Assembly (NCBI GenBank): GCA_965178525.1 | Contig: CBCXVS010000004.1 | Coordinates: 19,608 to 83,607, forward strand | DNA: 64,000 nucleotides | Source: CBCXVS01 sp965178525 | GTDB taxonomy: Bacteria; Tectomicrobia; Entotheonellia; Entotheonellales; Entotheonellaceae | Reading direction: 5' to 3' | Shown: piece by piece, positions 63,923-64,000 of the stretch | Position numbering within the stretch: position 1 is the stretch's first letter | Layout of the letters: the number at the start of each line of letters is the position of its first letter | Translations under genes and position numbers: made by a program | The notes under the pieces: model-generated | Told to the model about the DNA's origin: nothing | Databases searched by the model: none | Seen by the model: the letters and a program-made list of their open reading frames with translations, nothing else

Positions 63923-64000
63923 TTAGGCCGAAGTTCCCCTGGCAGAATAGGCGGAGGGTTAAGTAGATCAACAGGTTGGCCCAATTCAAAAGTCCATTTA
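63923..64000 (-). mobile_element. End of a second MITE-like element copy
   Basis: These last 78 bases are an inverted copy of 29023-29107, with the terminal GACCGAAGTTCCCC-like word as GGCCGAAGTTCCCC and TAGATCAACAGGTTGG inside. The element is cut by the window end. Confidence 0.6.

Noticed and set aside
1..64000. tRNA or rRNA genes
   Set aside because: None could be recognised by eye; a tRNAscan/Infernal run would be needed to exclude them.

Overview
The window looks like a GC-rich, Gram-negative, metabolically versatile bacterium. It carries LolA-like, LpxL-like and outer-membrane barrel genes, and many CoA-transferases, amidohydrolases, GMC oxidoreductases and TPP enzymes. This mix resembles Candidatus Entotheonella/Tectomicrobia or a similar uncultured environmental or symbiotic lineage; that assignment is inference from gene content only. 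Two runs of N (9685-9694 and 32544-32552) are each flanked by the same sequence on both sides, so they look like unmerged contig overlaps in a draft assembly.

Region 1 (about 1.8-28.7 kb) is an aryl-polyene-like lipid/pigment cluster. It holds an AMP-ligase, three acyl carrier proteins, two complete ketosynthases, a cysteine-less chain-length-factor-like ketosynthase, an internally deleted ketosynthase, an ApeI-type dehydratase, two acyltransferases, a glycosyltransferase, a methyltransferase, an MMPL exporter, a LolA-like protein, a DUF3261 lipoprotein and a COG4648-type membrane protein. Unusual additions are a flavoprotein with flavin-halogenase motifs and a gene joining a catalytically dead M1-peptidase-like domain to an outer-membrane barrel. 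I see no ketoreductase and no aryl-starter gene. Several cluster genes are broken. A degenerate IS4-type element (9.8-11.1 kb) and a 14.2-17.9 kb accessory module interrupt the cluster. The module has an ADP-ribosyltransferase-like protein, a large protein with an EF-Tu domain-III-like N-terminus, and a radical SAM protein; the broken radical SAM gene may not belong with the first two. Imperfect direct repeats flank the module.

Region 2 (28.8-38.8 kb) holds a MITE-like element, an ATP-grasp ligase, a small membrane protein, a family III CoA-transferase whose 3' end is occupied by a degenerate group II intron (RT-maturase-HNH), a class A beta-lactamase-like gene with an internal TAG, a GMC oxidoreductase, a chimera of a glycine-reductase GrdE fragment with a nuclease-like tail, and an exported rhodanese.

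Region 3 (38.9-58.4 kb) is mostly catabolic and transport genes: isochorismatase-like hydrolase, TIR-domain protein, hotdog thioesterase, three consecutive PF04909 amidohydrolases, a frameshifted SDR, a GT4-like glycosyltransferase followed by an AT-rich sulfotransferase, a truncated globin, an aldo/keto reductase, two acetolactate-synthase-like TPP enzymes (one with an internal TAG), a CNT nucleoside transporter, an MFS exporter and a second CoA-transferase.

Region 4 (58.6-63.5 kb) is a RibD-C reductase / MDR dehydrogenase / PTPS / methyltransferase operon, probably for a pterin-like small molecule. It is followed by a ferric-iron binding protein behind a good Fur-box match.

A theme across the window is single in-frame stop codons or single-base frameshifts in otherwise well-preserved genes: MMPL, COG4648, the M1-barrel gene, the EF-Tu-like gene, beta-lactamase, SDR, the TPP enzyme and the methyltransferase. 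Ongoing gene decay, residual assembly error and recoding are all possible; sequence alone cannot decide.
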